Positions 44,769 to 54,745 of a stretch of 64,000 nucleotides of DNA are shown here, piece after piece. The DNA is taken from NCBI GenBank assembly GCA_963555775.3, contig CAUVWY020000009.1, positions 558,001 through 622,000 of the forward strand, in the 5' to 3' direction. Below the pieces are notes generated by a model. The model made no database searches. It had not been told where the DNA came from and saw only the letters and a program-made list of their open reading frames with translations. This DNA is from JAJEDW01 sp963555775 (lineage in GTDB: Bacteria; Acidobacteriota; Terriglobia; 20CM-2-55-15). The position numbers and the translations under genes are program-made. How positions within the stretch are numbered: the stretch's first letter is position 1; every line of letters starts with the position of its first letter.

Positions 44769-46475
44769 ATGGCCTCTCAGGATTACAAGCCGGATTTCGC
44801 ACCTCACGACTGGTCGCAGCGCGACCGCCACTTTCTTGAGCCTTTCGCGACGAACGCGGACGGCCTGGTGTCGGTCCTGCGCAACCTCCCTCCCGAAATC
44901 GTGGGCGCGCTGTGTTCCCGGGCGAGCCGGGCCAAAGGATCCCTCCTTGAAATTCTTCTGAGGGAATACATCTATCCCATCGTGGACGGCGACGACGCCG
45001 CTCTGGCCGAGGAACTCGAAGCCACGGTCGGGTTCCTCAAGGAACACGGTTTCAGGCGAATCCTCAACAATCATCGTGCGCAGAAGTTCTACGCAAAGTG
45101 GCTCTCCCAATACGGCGACGACTCGATCGCCCAGATGACCGGCACGCACGCCATCCTCTGGGGCGTTTCGCAGGTTGCCCTCAAGTTCATCGAAGACCAG
45201 CGCGTGGGTCTCGAGCCGATCGAAAAATCGACGCGGTATGTCAACTTCGGTAACAAGGTCGGCGGGAAGTACCTCTACTACACCCCCGGCCCCGATCTGG
45301 AACGACTCGGTCTCGCCGCCGACTACCGTTCCACCATGGATGGGTTGTTCGCAACCTATGTCGAACTGCTGGACCCGCTTCAGGCGTGGCTGCGGGAGCA
45401 CTACGACGAGTCCGAATCCGTTCTCGAGAAGAAGGCGTTCGACACCCTGCGCGGGCTGTTGCCGATGGCGACGCTTGGACAGGTCGCGTTCCGGGGCAAC
45501 GCGCAATCGTTCGAGTACCTGTTGAACCGAACTGCGCGCCATCCGCTGGGCGAGCTTCGATGGCTGTCAGCAGCTCTCAAGAAGGAACTGGATGAAGAGA
45601 TCCCGTCGCTTCTCCTGAGGTTGTCCGACCCGAAGTCGGGCCAATATCAGGACTATCTGAACCGGCGGCACGCCGGGGTACGCGAGTTCGAGGCCGGATC
45701 CGGAGGCCTGAGTGCCGAAGCCGGTGAGGCGCGTTGCACGGATCGCTCTGGCTCTGGCAGTTCCGGGCCTGAAGTGTCCCTGGTCGATAGCGACGCCGAT
45801 GCAGAGGTCAAGGTTCTCACCGCGATTCTCTTCGGGCACAGTCATCTGAGCTGGGGGGACGCGGTCGCGGCGATCGGACGAATGACCGACAGCGACAAGG
45901 ACGATCTGCTCGGGCGCTACATGGGAGAACGGCCCGCACGTTGGTACAAGGTCGGCCGGGCGCTCGAGAACTCGTATCTGCGCTTCGAAATCCTGGTGGA
46001 CATCGGCGCCTACCGCGACCTGCACCGGCACAGGATGATGACCCAGGAGCGGCAACTCTTTTCAACGCATCACGGCTTCGATATTCCAGGCGAAATCTCC
46101 GAGTCCGGGCTCGGGGCCCCCTATACCGAGGCCCTGGCCAAAGCGGCGCGATTGTTCGAACGCCTCGAAGAGCACGACCCCTACCTTGCGCAATATGCGG
46201 TGCCTCTCGCCTACCGGATTCGTTTTTACCAATGGCAGAACTTTCGACAGTTCTTCTGGGAAACCGAATTGCGCACGATCTCGCAGGGTCATCCGACGTA
46301 CCGGCAAGTCGAACAGATGAAGTTTCGACTGGTCCGCGAAAGATACCCGTTGTTGTCGCGCTACCTGCTGGTCGACATGAACGACTACGGGATTGCCCGC
46401 AGGGGCGCCGAGGGGCGGATTGCCGAGAAGGAAGAACGCATTCTGACTCGGCTCAAGGATCGAAACCGCGACTGA
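44769..46475 (+). CDS. thyX: FAD-dependent thymidylate synthase-like protein (double ThyX)
   Basis: 568 aa from ATG 44769. About twice normal ThyX length. The N-terminal half has FYAKWLSQYGDDSIAQMTGT and PIEKSTRYVNFGNK; the C-terminal half has YRDLHRHRMMTQERQ (the RHR signature) and VPLAYRIRFYQWQNF. ThyX makes dTMP from dUMP with FADH2 and methylene-folate. A Gly/Ser/Asp-rich linker (GSGGLSAEAGEARCTDRSGS) separates the halves. The upstream half keeps a weaker version of the motif, so it may be structural. It stands alone. Confidence 0.75.
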   Translation: MASQDYKPDFAPHDWSQRDRHFLEPFATNADGLVSVLRNLPPEIVGALCSRASRAKGSLLEILLREYIYPIVDGDDAALAEELEATVGFLKEHGFRRILNNHRAQKFYAKWLSQYGDDSIAQMTGTHAILWGVSQVALKFIEDQRVGLEPIEKSTRYVNFGNKVGGKYLYYTPGPDLERLGLAADYRSTMDGLFATYVELLDPLQAWLREHYDESESVLEKKAFDTLRGLLPMATLGQVAFRGNAQSFEYLLNRTARHPLGELRWLSAALKKELDEEIPSLLLRLSDPKSGQYQDYLNRRHAGVREFEAGSGGLSAEAGEARCTDRSGSGSSGPEVSLVDSDADAEVKVLTAILFGHSHLSWGDAVAAIGRMTDSDKDDLLGRYMGERPARWYKVGRALENSYLRFEILVDIGAYRDLHRHRMMTQERQLFSTHHGFDIPGEISESGLGAPYTEALAKAARLFERLEEHDPYLAQYAVPLAYRIRFYQWQNFRQFFWETELRTISQGHPTYRQVEQMKFRLVRERYPLLSRYLLVDMNDYGIARRGAEGRIAEKEERILTRLKDRNRD

Positions 46476-46540
46476 CGGCGACGAAACTGTTGCAGGACCA
46501 CGCAGACGGAACCAAACGGAGCGGTGGACACCGGGCGGCG

Positions 46541-47761
46541 TCAACCCAACGGCGCCCTTGCTGAATTACTCACCGACTCGAGAAAACGTTCGATCAGGTA
46601 GAGGCTGATCTGACCCGAGGGTCCGGCCAGATTGGCATCCATGCCGTGGCAGCCCCACGGAAGCTCCACGTGCAGGTGACGGGCGCCTGCTTCATCCAGA
46701 GCCGCCGCCAGGCGCCGGCTCTGGAGGGACGACACCAGTTCATCCTTCCCGCCGTGGATCAACAATGTCGGCGGCGAGTCGCGGGAAACATGTTGAATCG
46801 GCGAAGCGCGATCGAACAGATCCTGAACGTCCTCGGGCCCGCCTCCCAGGAATTGTCGAATGACGGCATTGGAGTCCATCAGCCGGAGCGGCGAGGGCCG
46901 GCGCCAACTCCATCGCAGATCCGTCGGTGCGTAAAGCGCAATCACGCCCCGAACGCGAGCGGATGCCGGTGACATCGGGTCGTATGCGGCAGACAGGGCA
47001 AGATGCCCCCCCGAAGATCTCCCCAACAACACAATCTTGTCCGGATCGAATCCAAACCGTTCAGCGATCGAAGGCAGGAATTCGATACACGAGCGAATGT
47101 CGTCGACTGGCGCGGGGAATGGGTGCAGCGGAGCGAGGCGATAGTTGAGTGCCGCTACCACAAATCCCCGGGACGCCAGATACCGGTTCATGCCCGTCAA
47201 TTGAGAGTTGTCGCCGCTGTTCCACGAGCCTCCGTGGATCGTCAGGACGATGCCCGGAGGGTTGGAGGTGACGGGGCCCCGACCGCGATATAGATCCAGT
47301 GTCAATCGTGCGGTGCCGGTTTGCTTGTATACGATTGTGGATCGATCGACTCGGGAGATCCGAAGGTGAATCAGCCTCGACAGAGACAGCGGAACATTTT
47401 GTGGCCGATGCGCGTATCCCTGTCCTTTGTAGCGGGGATCGGGCAAAACGTCGAAAATCCGCCCGACGCGGGCTGGAAGCCTGGACGCGAGGGTGAACGC
47501 GCGAAGCACCGGGGACAGGAACAGGGCGGCGCCGATGACGGAGGGAAGAACACTCCAGCGGAGTCCGGCAATCAAAAAGCCGGCGCCGCCGGCTGCCAGG
47601 GTAACGATGGCCAGCCAGTGTCCCCATTCCGTCGCCACGATTGCCGGCTTCCAGAGTCGGTGGACCGGAGCCCGGAAAATGGTCAGCAACGACATTGCCG
47701 CCAGACCCCAACAGAGTGCGGTAGCGACAACCGAGAGAGCCGTCGGGAGCGGAAGATTCAC
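46541..47761 (-). CDS. Alpha/beta hydrolase (carboxylesterase-like) with membrane anchor
   Basis: 406 aa. Three N-terminal membrane segments (about residues 1-100) precede a carboxylesterase domain: IVLTIHGGSWNSGDNS (oxyanion hole), the nucleophile elbow LLGRSSGGHLAL, LLIHGGKDELV and the catalytic His in GCHGMDAN. The HGGSW type acts on short esters or lipids. Membrane placement suggests a lipid or lipid-linked substrate. Convergent with the thyX gene, 65 bp apart. Confidence 0.82.
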   Translation of the reverse strand: MNLPLPTALSVVATALCWGLAAMSLLTIFRAPVHRLWKPAIVATEWGHWLAIVTLAAGGAGFLIAGLRWSVLPSVIGAALFLSPVLRAFTLASRLPARVGRIFDVLPDPRYKGQGYAHRPQNVPLSLSRLIHLRISRVDRSTIVYKQTGTARLTLDLYRGRGPVTSNPPGIVLTIHGGSWNSGDNSQLTGMNRYLASRGFVVAALNYRLAPLHPFPAPVDDIRSCIEFLPSIAERFGFDPDKIVLLGRSSGGHLALSAAYDPMSPASARVRGVIALYAPTDLRWSWRRPSPLRLMDSNAVIRQFLGGGPEDVQDLFDRASPIQHVSRDSPPTLLIHGGKDELVSSLQSRRLAAALDEAGARHLHVELPWGCHGMDANLAGPSGQISLYLIERFLESVSNSARAPLG

Positions 47762-47908
47762 CGCTTCAGTATAGAAAGAAAAGCATTTCGGTGTGAGAAT
47801 GCCGGCGTGACCGATGGCGGTTCAGGTAGGCCGGTGTGGATTCAGATCGGATTGAAGGCGGGTTGAGTTCGATACGCTGCCCGCACCCACAACGACAGGA
47901 GAAGTTTC

Positions 47909-48436
47909 ATGGTGAATTGCCCATCTTGCGGTAACTCCAATGCGGCGCATGCCCGGTTTTGCCAGACGTGCGGCGCGTCATTGGCGGACCAGGGTTCCGG
48001 CGAAACGTTATCGCCCAGCGAAATCCGGGACGATACGTCGCCCGGCCAACGCGAATACGGCGGATTCTGGGTGCGCGTTGTCGCCGCGATCATCGATTCG
48101 ATGGTGGTGGGTATGGCCACGGGAATCATGGTGGTCGTCGCCTTGGGTATGTTGGGTACCGGAATGACGCTCTTTTTCGTCATCTCCTGGCTCTACGAGG
48201 CGTTCCTCCTCTCGAGCGAAAGGCAGGCAACGTTGGGCAAGTTGGCAATGGGACTGGTTGTCACCGACTACAACGACCGGCGCCTGACGTTTGGCCGGGC
48301 GACGGGCCGCCACTTTGCCAAATATCTGTCGGGCATGATTCTTTGGATCGGCTACATCATGGTTGCTTTCACCGACCGGAAACAGGGTCTCCACGACATG
48401 ATTGCCAGCACGCTGGTCGTAAAGCAGTCGGGTTAG
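47909..48436 (+). CDS. RDD family membrane protein with zinc ribbon
   Basis: 175 aa. An N-terminal zinc ribbon (CPSCGNSNAAHARFCQTCG) is followed by an RDD domain with about 3 helices (FWVRVVAAIIDSMVVGMATG, MTLFFVISWLYEAFLL, FAKYLSGMILWIGYIMVAFT, then DRKQGLHDMIASTLVV). RDD proteins are small transport or ion-exchange-like membrane proteins of uncertain role. Repeat R1 begins immediately after its stop. Confidence 0.85.
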   Translation: MVNCPSCGNSNAAHARFCQTCGASLADQGSGETLSPSEIRDDTSPGQREYGGFWVRVVAAIIDSMVVGMATGIMVVVALGMLGTGMTLFFVISWLYEAFLLSSERQATLGKLAMGLVVTDYNDRRLTFGRATGRHFAKYLSGMILWIGYIMVAFTDRKQGLHDMIASTLVVKQSG

Positions 48437-48483
48437 CCGCGACTTTCTCCTCGATTTTCGTCGCGAAGAGTCGGAGACACCGC
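48437..48483 (+). repeat. Intergenic repeat R1, copy 2
   Basis: Starts at the base after the RDD stop codon. The block GATTTTCGTCGCGAAGAGTC followed by GGAGACACCG matches 5440-5486 and 60318-60364. It runs straight into repeat R2, so the two may form one composite unit. Confidence 0.6.
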
Positions 48484-48495
48484 CAGAGCAGGGGC

Positions 48496-48600
48496 GCTTA
48501 TCCTTGCGCCGGATCAAGCGCGCCAAGACCCCAAGGTTTCTGATTGAAGTGAAAAAAAGCGCGGACGACGTGGGGGCGGCGCGGGGGAAGAAGTGCGGGC
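48496..48600. repeat. Intergenic repeat R2, copy 2
   Basis: CGCTTATCCTTGCGCCGGAT followed by CAAGCGCG, AAGACC and AAAAGCGCGGACGACG aligns to 39806-39900 in the same orientation. It lies between the RDD gene and the terminator of the next gene. Confidence 0.5.
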
Positions 48601-48623
48601 AAGATCGATGTCGCAGGCGGCAT

Positions 48624-48655
48624 AAAAAAAGGGCGGCCGTTTCGGCCACCCTTTT
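48624..48655 (-). terminator. Rho-independent terminator (bidirectional)
   Basis: On the minus strand the stem GGGTGGCC/GGCCGCCC (one G-T pair) closes a short loop and is followed by TTTTTTTA. It ends transcription from the TPR protein gene, whose stop is at 48680. The other strand also has a T-run (CTTTTC), so it may act both ways. Confidence 0.85.
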
Positions 48656-48679
48656 CGATTCCCGCGAAATCGGAGATCG

Positions 48680-49645
48680 CTACCGCATTCGAGCCCGTGC
48701 CGGCGCCATCACCTGAGTGTTGAGCGACGTGAAATCACCGCCGGTGTTGACGCCGTAGATTTCCCTGACCATCGTTTCGGCCGGATCGGAATAAAGGGGG
48801 TCGTTGAGCACGGCGGCATCGGCGAAGCGTTCCATTGCCAGATTGACGTTGGTTGCCCCTCCGAGTTCAAAGTAGCTGCGGCCCATGTAGAAATTCGAGA
48901 TCGCCCGCTGATCGCGGTTCAGGCCGGACAGTGTACGGTACTCACGAATAGCGGCTTCCCAACGCCCGCCTTCGTACTCCGAGCGGGCAATCGTCCTCTG
49001 GAACTCGACGCCCATATTCCGCCACTCAACCGCCGAAACACCGTCGGGCGCAGAGCCAAGCGCCATCAGGCGGCGCGCCCAGTCGGCCGCTTCCTCCCAG
49101 TCCTCGGCGTCGAGTTCCTGCTGGAAAATGTTGTACGAAAACTGGAAGCTGTCGACGACGCCGCGTTCGACAATCACGATGTTGGCGTATTCCAGGTATT
49201 TTTCGTTATTGTCCAGAGCGTGATAGTTTTCGGCCAGTATCTCAGCGATGTCGACCACGGGATTTTCGGCGTAAATGGGCTCGCCGTACTTCACGATCAT
49301 TTCCGAGTTCTGCCCATTGGCCGCGGCCTGCAGCGCGATTGCGGTGCCGGTATTGGTGCCTGTCTGGGTATCCCAACGGTCGGCCAGAGGATAGACCTCA
49401 TCGGCTCGCTGTGCCTCCATCAGTTCAATCAGCGCGTTCTGGATGCCGCCGGGAACGAATTCCGCCAAACGCTCGTCGAAGCCCTCTTCCTGAAAGTCCA
49501 TGAATTGCGTCGCCCGATCGGCGGGGTCGGCCAAATTCGATATATCCGTGAACTTGGCGTAGTCGGCGCGATAAGCCGCCTCGACATCGGGTTCCTGCCA
49601 TCCGGCCATGGGCAAGAGCAAGACCATCAGCAACGTTACGTGCAT
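48680..49645 (-). CDS. Secreted TPR-like protein, unknown function
   Basis: 321 aa with short signal (LLMVLLLPMAGWQ) and GGAGG 7 nt before ATG 49645. Helical repeat segments such as EILAENYHALDNNEKYLEYA and YMGRSYFELGGATNVNLAME indicate a TPR-like solenoid in the periplasm. Not recognised further. It may scaffold outer-membrane assembly. Terminator follows at 48624-48655. Confidence 0.65.
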   Translation of the reverse strand: MHVTLLMVLLLPMAGWQEPDVEAAYRADYAKFTDISNLADPADRATQFMDFQEEGFDERLAEFVPGGIQNALIELMEAQRADEVYPLADRWDTQTGTNTGTAIALQAAANGQNSEMIVKYGEPIYAENPVVDIAEILAENYHALDNNEKYLEYANIVIVERGVVDSFQFSYNIFQQELDAEDWEEAADWARRLMALGSAPDGVSAVEWRNMGVEFQRTIARSEYEGGRWEAAIREYRTLSGLNRDQRAISNFYMGRSYFELGGATNVNLAMERFADAAVLNDPLYSDPAETMVREIYGVNTGGDFTSLNTQVMAPARARMR

Positions 49646-49799
49646 GTATTACCTCCGAAACGATCTAGGGAATCCTGTAATTAGAACATGGCCGCCAACG
49701 CAATGCCAAGAATTGGGTTGGGGTCCGAACTCCTTTCGCCCGTTTCCGGCCCGATGGCAATGCAATTGGACTCTGGTCTTATATCACGGCATGCCTCCG

Positions 49800-49970
49800 G
49801 GAAAAAAGACTTCTCACACCGCTTTTAGACGGCCTGCCGACGGTTACGGCATCATGGGTCCATCTTCCACATTGCCGCTCGTCGACCGAGGGGGGCGTCC
49901 ACTTCGTCGCTGTGCCTCCGATAGGGTCCACCGGCGCTCCTGGCGCGAACCGCAAGGTTTTGCCTGGGGG
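49800..49970 (+). repeat. Dispersed intergenic element R3, copy B
   Basis: Lies in the 355-bp gap (49646-50000) upstream of the ABC exporter. The core GGTTACGGCATCATGGGTCC through AAGGTTTTGCC matches copy A between bioB and bioF. The 5' side also matches (AAGACTT/AAGTCT region), giving about 170 bp. Same strand orientation relative to the window but different relation to the next gene. Confidence 0.55.
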
Positions 49971-50000
49971 TGCTAGCATGGGGGAGCACGGAGACACCAT

Positions 50001-51905
50001 TTGAGCCGCAATCACTCGTACCGCTACCACGGCGAACCGGAACCGAAACGACAGGTTTCAACCACTCGGGCTCTTGAAGAGTTCCGCAAGCTGGTCTGGC
50101 CACGGCGTGGTCTTCTCGCTCTGGGGCTGGGTCTCGTCGTCATCAACCGTGTTGCGGGATTGGTGCTGCCGGCTTCGACGAAGTACCTGGTGGACGACGT
50201 GATCGATGCCGGGAATACGGACATTCTGATGCTTCTGGTCACGGTGGTCGGATTGGCTGTCCTGTTTCAGGCCGTCACCTCATACGTGCTGACAATCCTC
50301 CTGAGCACATCCGCCCAACACCTGATCGCAGACATGAGGATCCAGATCCAGGAGCACGTCGGACGCCTGCCGATCCGGTATTTCGACTCGACAAAGGCCG
50401 GTGTGCTGGTCAGCCGCGTGATGACCGACGTCGAAGGTGTCCGTAACCTGGTGGGCACCGGGTTGGTCCAGTTCATCGGCGGCATCGTCACCGCGATGAT
50501 CGCCTTCGTTCTCCTGATGAACAGCAATGCCACGCTCACGTTGATGGCCGTTGGGTTCATGGCCGTCTTCGGGCTGATCCTGAGACGCGCGTTCCGTACG
50601 ATTCGCCCGATTTTTCGTGAACGCGGACGGATTAACGCCGAAGTCATCGGAAGGCTGACCGAATCCTTCGGCGGCATTCGAATCGTCAAGGGATTTCATG
50701 CCGAAGATCGCGAAGCGAAAGTGTTTCGCGACGGGGCCATGCGGATTTTCGAAAACGTGCGGAAGAGCATGACCGCGACCGCGGTGGTCAGCATGGCCTC
50801 GACGCTCCTGATGGGCGTGGTCAGTGTAACGGTCATGATCGTCGGCACCCGCCTTATCGTGTCGGGTTCGATGACCACCGGCGAGTTTTTCGCGTACGCG
50901 CTGCTGATGGGTTTCATGATTGCGCCCATCGTCGGCGTCGTCCAGATCGGAACGCAACTGACCGAAGCCATCGCCGGCCTCGACCGGGTTCGCGAGATCC
51001 TCGCCGAAAAGACCGAGGATGAGGACATTGGCCGGACCGTCGCCATCGATCGGTTCAAGGGGCATGTGACGTTTCAGGGCGTCTCGTTCGAATACGACCC
51101 CGGCAGACCCGTCCTTCGGGAAATCGATCTGGAAGCGATACCTGGAACCGTGACCGCTCTGGTGGGCTCATCGGGGTCGGGCAAGAGCACCTTGATCGGG
51201 CTGGTGGCCGCGTTCGCCAAACCCGTATCCGGCACAGTCGCCGTCGATGGCGTCGATCTGGCGACGGTGACGCTCGACTCCTACCGTTCTCAACTCGGCA
51301 TGGTGCTTCAGGACAACTTCCTGTTCGATGGAACGATTCGCGACAACATCCTGTTCGGCTGCCCCGGGGCCAGCGCTGACGAGATGGAAGAAGCCGCACG
51401 TATCGCGCGCGTGGACGAATTCGCGCTCGGCATGGAAAAGGGCTATGACACGGTCATCGGCGAGCGCGGAGTGAAGTTGTCGGGAGGACAACGTCAGCGC
51501 GTCGCGATCGCGCGGGCCATTCTGGCCGATCCGCGCCTCCTGATTCTGGACGAGGCCACATCCAGCCTGGACACCGAGAGCGAAGCCTGCATCCAGGAAG
51601 GGCTTGCCGCCTTGATGCGGGGACGGACGACGTTCGTCATTGCGCACCGGCTGAGCACGATCCGAAGCGCGGATCAGATTCTGGTTCTCGAACAAGGGCG
51701 GATCGTCGAACGTGGCAGCCATACCGAACTTCTCGAGCGGAAGGGGAGGTACTTCGATCTGTATACCCGGCAGGCGAACCTCGAGGCCAACCGCTTCATA
51801 AACCCGGGAGAAAGTGAACCCGAAGACGATGAAAACGGGGGTGGGAAAGCGATCCGCGAACCGTCTCCCATGCAGCTATTCGGTCCCGGGCGTTCGAATC
51901 TCTGA
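50001..51905 (+). CDS. ABC exporter (MsbA-like), fused permease/ATPase
   Basis: 634 aa from TTG 50001 (GGAG 8 nt upstream). Six membrane helices (about residues 35-320) precede the nucleotide-binding domain: Walker A ALVGSSGSGKSTLIGL, Q-loop VLQDNFLFDGTI, signature KLSGGQRQRVAIARA, Walker B LLILDEATSSLD and switch His in IAHRLSTI. It should act as a homodimer to flip lipids or export drugs at the inner membrane. The 3' end is 6 bp from the convergent peptidase gene. The C-terminal tail (EDDENGGGK) is unusual. Confidence 0.93.
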   Translation: MSRNHSYRYHGEPEPKRQVSTTRALEEFRKLVWPRRGLLALGLGLVVINRVAGLVLPASTKYLVDDVIDAGNTDILMLLVTVVGLAVLFQAVTSYVLTILLSTSAQHLIADMRIQIQEHVGRLPIRYFDSTKAGVLVSRVMTDVEGVRNLVGTGLVQFIGGIVTAMIAFVLLMNSNATLTLMAVGFMAVFGLILRRAFRTIRPIFRERGRINAEVIGRLTESFGGIRIVKGFHAEDREAKVFRDGAMRIFENVRKSMTATAVVSMASTLLMGVVSVTVMIVGTRLIVSGSMTTGEFFAYALLMGFMIAPIVGVVQIGTQLTEAIAGLDRVREILAEKTEDEDIGRTVAIDRFKGHVTFQGVSFEYDPGRPVLREIDLEAIPGTVTALVGSSGSGKSTLIGLVAAFAKPVSGTVAVDGVDLATVTLDSYRSQLGMVLQDNFLFDGTIRDNILFGCPGASADEMEEAARIARVDEFALGMEKGYDTVIGERGVKLSGGQRQRVAIARAILADPRLLILDEATSSLDTESEACIQEGLAALMRGRTTFVIAHRLSTIRSADQILVLEQGRIVERGSHTELLERKGRYFDLYTRQANLEANRFINPGESEPEDDENGGGKAIREPSPMQLFGPGRSNL

Positions 51906-51911
51906 ACCGCT

Positions 51912-53906
51912 TCAGCCATTATCTCCCGAGTCGGTGGCCCGAATCGGCGGCCAGTTTTCAATCGCGACAGGTTCGATCTCGTCGGCCGTATCGAACCCGA
52001 ACACCCGCGAATAAAAATACAATTCCGCCTCCAGGGCGCGGCGGATTGACGACGCTTTCCGGAATCCGTGACCTTCTTCTGGAAACATGAGGCAGGCGTA
52101 GGGCAAACCCTTGGCATCGAGCGCCCGGACCAGAGCTTCCGCCTGCACCGGGCGCACGACCTTGTCCTCCAGACCCTGGAGAACGATCACGGGAGTCGAC
52201 AGTCGATCCGTATGATGGATCGGCGACCGCTGCCGATAGCGTTCGACCGCTTCGGGCAATGGTCCGATGAGCCCGTCCATATAGCGCGACTCGAATTTGT
52301 GGGTATTCTTGGCGAGTCCTTCCAGATCGGCGATGCCGTAGTGGCTGGCGCCAGCGGAAAACACGTCATGGAAAACCAGCGCGCAGAGGGTTGTCAACCC
52401 GCCCGCGCTCCTGCCGCGAATCGCCATTCGCTTCGGATCCACCGTTCCGTTTTCAGCCAGGTGTCTGGCCGCGTGGATACAATCTTCGACATCGACGACG
52501 CCCCACTCGCCGTCAAGCCGTTCCCTGTACGCTCTTCCGTATCCGGTGCTGCCCCCATAGTTGACATCGACGACGGCAAAACCGCGGCTCGTCCAGAACT
52601 GAATCGAAAGGTTGAGCCCGGATGAGGCGGCCGCGGTCGGACCGCCGTGACTGGTTACGATCAGCGGCGGTTGCGAATCGCCGGAGACGTCGTAGTCCGG
52701 ATTCGTCGGTGGATAGAAGAACGCGTAGGCGCTCCGGTCTCGGGCGGTCCTGAATTCCAGGTGTTCGGGCATCGCGAAACATCTTGTGTCGAGGTCCAGG
52801 TCAAGGCTGCTCCGAACCATGTCGAGTTCGTCGGCGCTGGCTTCCGAAAGGACGAGTTCAGGCGCCCGGGAGGGCGAGGACGCGATCAGCGCGACGCGCC
52901 CGAGGCCGTCACTGGCCACGGCGTCGATCGAGGTATACCGAGTCGGCCACTCGCGGAATCCGCTGCCGTCGAGACCGGCGATCGCCAGTCGATCCCGCCC
53001 GTCCAGCCTGTAGGCGCAGACAAGGCGGGCGTCGTCGATGAAAGCGTAGCGGGAAAACCCGAAGGCCCATTGAGGGACGCCGAACTCCGCGGCCATCTCT
53101 TGCAGTGGCCGCACAATACCGTCGTGCTCCCGATACAGATTCCACCAGCCCGTTCGGTCCGAAACGAAATGGATTTCACCGTCGGGACTCCACTCCGGTT
53201 GGAATATCGATTCTCCCGATCCACCCGCGACGCGGCGGGCTTCACGGGTCCCGAGGTTCGGGGTCAACTCGGCGACCCACAATTCGGTGCCTTCCCAAGG
53301 CATTTGGGGATGATTCCAACAGGTCCACATCAACCGGTCGCCCGAAGGACTGACACGAGGAAAGGAGTAAAAGTCGAATCCCGACACAAGCGTCTCGGGG
53401 GCGCCCGATCCATCGGCGCGTATGCCGACGATCTCGTTCCTTACTTTTTGGTCGGACTCGTGGGTCTCGCGAACAGCGATCAGTTGGGCGCCGCCGGGGG
53501 CAAGAGCAAGGTCGGCGTACCGGATTGACCGTTCGTGTGGAGGTTCCCGAGTAATGGCAGCCGGCTGCTCTCCGTGCCGTTGCCTGAACAACTGTTGCGT
53601 GTCGTCGTGCGAAAAGACCAGCGCCTCCCGATCGGCCGTATACGCGCCTCCACCGTATTCGTGCGCCCGGTTCCGGGCACTGAACGTATCGGGAATCGCG
53701 TCATGGACCATCCCACCAGGAGACCGCCTGACGAGGGCCACGCGCCCACGTTCAGCCGGACGGTCTTCGAGCCAGTACAGGTCATCGCCGGCGAATCGGG
53801 GCTCCGCCAAACCGATCCGCTTCGCGGCGATGGATTCGGCGGTAATCGGAGATGCCCAGGAACCGTACGGTGCAAGTTTCGGTCGAACTTCTGGCCGGTC
53901 GCTCAT
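51912..53906 (-). CDS. S9 family prolyl oligopeptidase-like peptidase
   Basis: 664 aa from ATG 53906 (an ATG 18 nt upstream is possible). The N-terminal half is a beta-propeller with DPP-type repeats (PEWSPDGEIHFVSDRTGWWN). The catalytic domain has HGGPTAAASSGL, the nucleophile elbow IRGRSAGGLTTL (Ser near residue 520), the Asp in LQGLEDKVV and His in EEGHGFRK. It cleaves short peptides. There is no signal peptide, so it is probably cytoplasmic. Ends 6 bp from the ABC exporter stop. Confidence 0.9.
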   Translation of the reverse strand: MSDRPEVRPKLAPYGSWASPITAESIAAKRIGLAEPRFAGDDLYWLEDRPAERGRVALVRRSPGGMVHDAIPDTFSARNRAHEYGGGAYTADREALVFSHDDTQQLFRQRHGEQPAAITREPPHERSIRYADLALAPGGAQLIAVRETHESDQKVRNEIVGIRADGSGAPETLVSGFDFYSFPRVSPSGDRLMWTCWNHPQMPWEGTELWVAELTPNLGTREARRVAGGSGESIFQPEWSPDGEIHFVSDRTGWWNLYREHDGIVRPLQEMAAEFGVPQWAFGFSRYAFIDDARLVCAYRLDGRDRLAIAGLDGSGFREWPTRYTSIDAVASDGLGRVALIASSPSRAPELVLSEASADELDMVRSSLDLDLDTRCFAMPEHLEFRTARDRSAYAFFYPPTNPDYDVSGDSQPPLIVTSHGGPTAAASSGLNLSIQFWTSRGFAVVDVNYGGSTGYGRAYRERLDGEWGVVDVEDCIHAARHLAENGTVDPKRMAIRGRSAGGLTTLCALVFHDVFSAGASHYGIADLEGLAKNTHKFESRYMDGLIGPLPEAVERYRQRSPIHHTDRLSTPVIVLQGLEDKVVRPVQAEALVRALDAKGLPYACLMFPEEGHGFRKASSIRRALEAELYFYSRVFGFDTADEIEPVAIENWPPIRATDSGDNG

Positions 53907-54243
53907 AAGACGTGAAATTAGCATGTTTGGTGGAGCCGGCATGCGTCGAGAACAGGGTAGGGCCAGCAGGCCAAACCGCGCCATTCACCAAATTGCTTTT
54001 TTTGTGACTTTGCATTCTCGGGGTAGTACCGTCGTCTCATCGTTCCGATTTATATTCGGTCTTGCTCGTTGGAGGAACATTTCGAATGTTCGATCTTGTG
54101 GCATGCGGTTTCCGTTCGCCGAATTGCCATCCGGGGCGAACTGCAAACTTTCGCCTCACAACCGGGACACTTACGTCCCGGCACGGCAAGTCCAGGATTT
54201 AGTGAAGAAAGATATGAAGCTGTCCGATTCTCAGGAGGAATCA
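53907..54243 (+). promoter_or_regulatory. Promoter region of the TonB receptor gene
   Basis: 337 bp between the divergent S9 peptidase and TonB receptor genes. It contains AT-rich TTTATATTC near 54050 and a GGAGGA near 54072, but no gene is supported before the AGGAGG at 54233. Nothing else recognised. Confidence 0.35.
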
Positions 54244-54745
54244 ATGAGAATGAGAAGAATAAGCGTCGTCGCGGCCGCAGTAGCCCTGTCTCTCCTTTGT
54301 GTTGCAAATATATTCGCTCAAACAACCAATGCCACGCTCGGCGGCACTATTACTGACGCCACGGGCGCCTTGATTCCCGGCGCCGAGATCACGGCGACGA
54401 ATTCGGGGACTGGAATCGTCACGACCGTGGTCAGCAACGAAACCGGCGCCTACCAGCTTGCGTCGCTCCAGACCGGAACATACGACGTGACCGCGTCGCT
54501 TCCCGGATTTCAGACCCAGACGTACACTGCGGTCGCTCTTGGGGTCGCGCAGCAGGTGCGGTTGAACTTCTCACTGCAGGTAGGCACCGTGGCAACTGCA
54601 GTTGAAGTGAGTGTCGGGGCCGACACCCTGATCGCCACGACGTCGGCATCGGTGGGCACCGTGCTTCCCGAATACAAGGTGACCGATCTTCCGCTGGCGA
54701 CCCGTAACGCGCTCGAGTTGGTCTCGACGACGGGGGGAGTCCAGT

